From an uncultured Alphaproteobacteria bacterium (GTDB lineage: Bacteria; Pseudomonadota; Alphaproteobacteria; Caulobacterales; Parvularculaceae), in the NCBI GenBank assembly GCA_937895955.1, contig CALAZI010000067.1, positions 1-31,955 of the forward strand: a DNA stretch of 31,955 bases. The letters are read 5' to 3'. The notes beneath the pieces are model-generated. The model did no database searches. It was not told the DNA's origin and saw nothing but the letters and a program-made list of their open reading frames with translations. This document shows, piece by piece, positions 31,702-31,955 of the stretch. The position numbers and the translations under genes are program-made. How positions within the stretch are numbered: position 1 is the stretch's first letter; every line of letters begins with the position of its first letter.

Positions 31702-31955
31702 TTACGCCATCCTTTTCATCTGCACGGCGGCGACGCGCGCCGCGAGCTTGCCCTCGCCGCTCAGGAAATCCGCCTCGACATGAATGAGGCTTTTCGAGGC
31801 GTTGACGATTCGCGCCTCAATCATCGCGCGCGGCTTCATGACGGGGCGAAAGAAAGTCGTTTCAAGCCTGGAGGTGCGGAAACGGTCCTCGTTCGTTTCA
31901 AGAACCGTCATTGCGGCGAGGCCCGTCACATGATCGGCGACGGAGGCGACATGGC
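31702..31955 (-). CDS. PaaI-type hotdog thioesterase, 5' end beyond the window
   Basis: The frame is open from the stop at 31702 to the window edge, so the N-terminal part is missing. The edge sequence reads 'HVASVADHVTGLAAMTV', which matches the active-site helix region of hotdog thioesterases (HxxxxADxxxGxAA). The rest ('FFRPVMKPRAMIEARIVNAS' and 'SLIHVEADFLSGEGKLAARV') follows the expected beta-strand pattern. These enzymes hydrolyse acyl-CoA thioesters. The GTG at 31929 is an internal Val codon and not the start. The gene converges on the lipoprotein gene across 67 bases. Confidence 0.72.
   Translation of the reverse strand, partial: HVASVADHVTGLAAMTVLETNEDRFRTSRLETTFFRPVMKPRAMIEARIVNASKSLIHVEADFLSGEGKLAARVAAVQMKRMA

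Noticed and set aside
1..31955. CRISPR array, insertion sequence or prophage
   Set aside because: No regularly spaced direct repeats, transposase, integrase or phage structural genes were found on either strand.

Overview
The window looks like high-GC alphaproteobacterial chromosome. The dnaA-dnaN-recF-gyrB replication cluster, rpsT directly upstream of dnaA, the class Ia NrdB and the GANTC and TTAACCAT motifs in upstream regions fit the Caulobacterales / Hyphomonadaceae / Parvularculaceae side of the class. This placement is inference from gene content and style; no rRNA or marker comparison was possible.

Layout. (1) 101-10043, all minus strand: rpsT, a 656-base gene-free stretch, dnaA, dnaN, recF, gyrB, then a 663-residue beta-solenoid/membrane protein of unknown function and a Nudix hydrolase. 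mutM (10197-11063) lies just upstream of rpsT on the same strand. (2) 11137-16105, plus strand: a DUF898 (YjgN-like) membrane protein, an M48 metalloprotease coupled to it by a one-base overlap, a TIR-transmembrane-TPR protein and a small lipoprotein, closed by a strong bidirectional terminator. (3) 16187-17803: a small unknown protein, a DUF2905 membrane protein and nrdB. DUF2905 and nrdB converge with no bases between their stop codons. (4) 17994-22477, minus: a complete three-gene type I secretion operon (TolC-like, ABC transporter, HlyD-like) with no substrate gene in view. (5) 22606-27230: surface polysaccharide genes, namely O-antigen ligase/polymerase and sulfotransferase (minus), then a Wzx-like flippase and RfbC (plus). 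(6) 27349-29697: glyS (glycyl-tRNA synthetase beta), without a neighbouring glyQ and carrying two different palindromic repeat elements inside its reading frame, with a third palindromic element touching its stop codon. (7) 29843-31955: a secreted protein with a tandem PAN/Apple-like duplication, a small lipoprotein, and the truncated end of a hotdog thioesterase.

How the genes relate. The minus-strand block is replication and translation housekeeping. The middle block may be an envelope-associated sensing or quality-control module (membrane protein, protease, TIR effector on a TPR scaffold, lipoprotein). The T1SS and polysaccharide genes together suggest export of a surface protein and a possibly sulfated polysaccharide.

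The strongest unusual signal is glyS. Two structurally unrelated palindromic elements sit in frame in an essential gene, comparable in kind to the Rickettsia palindromic elements. The second most interesting item is the TIR-TM-TPR protein with an apparently intact NADase-type glutamate.
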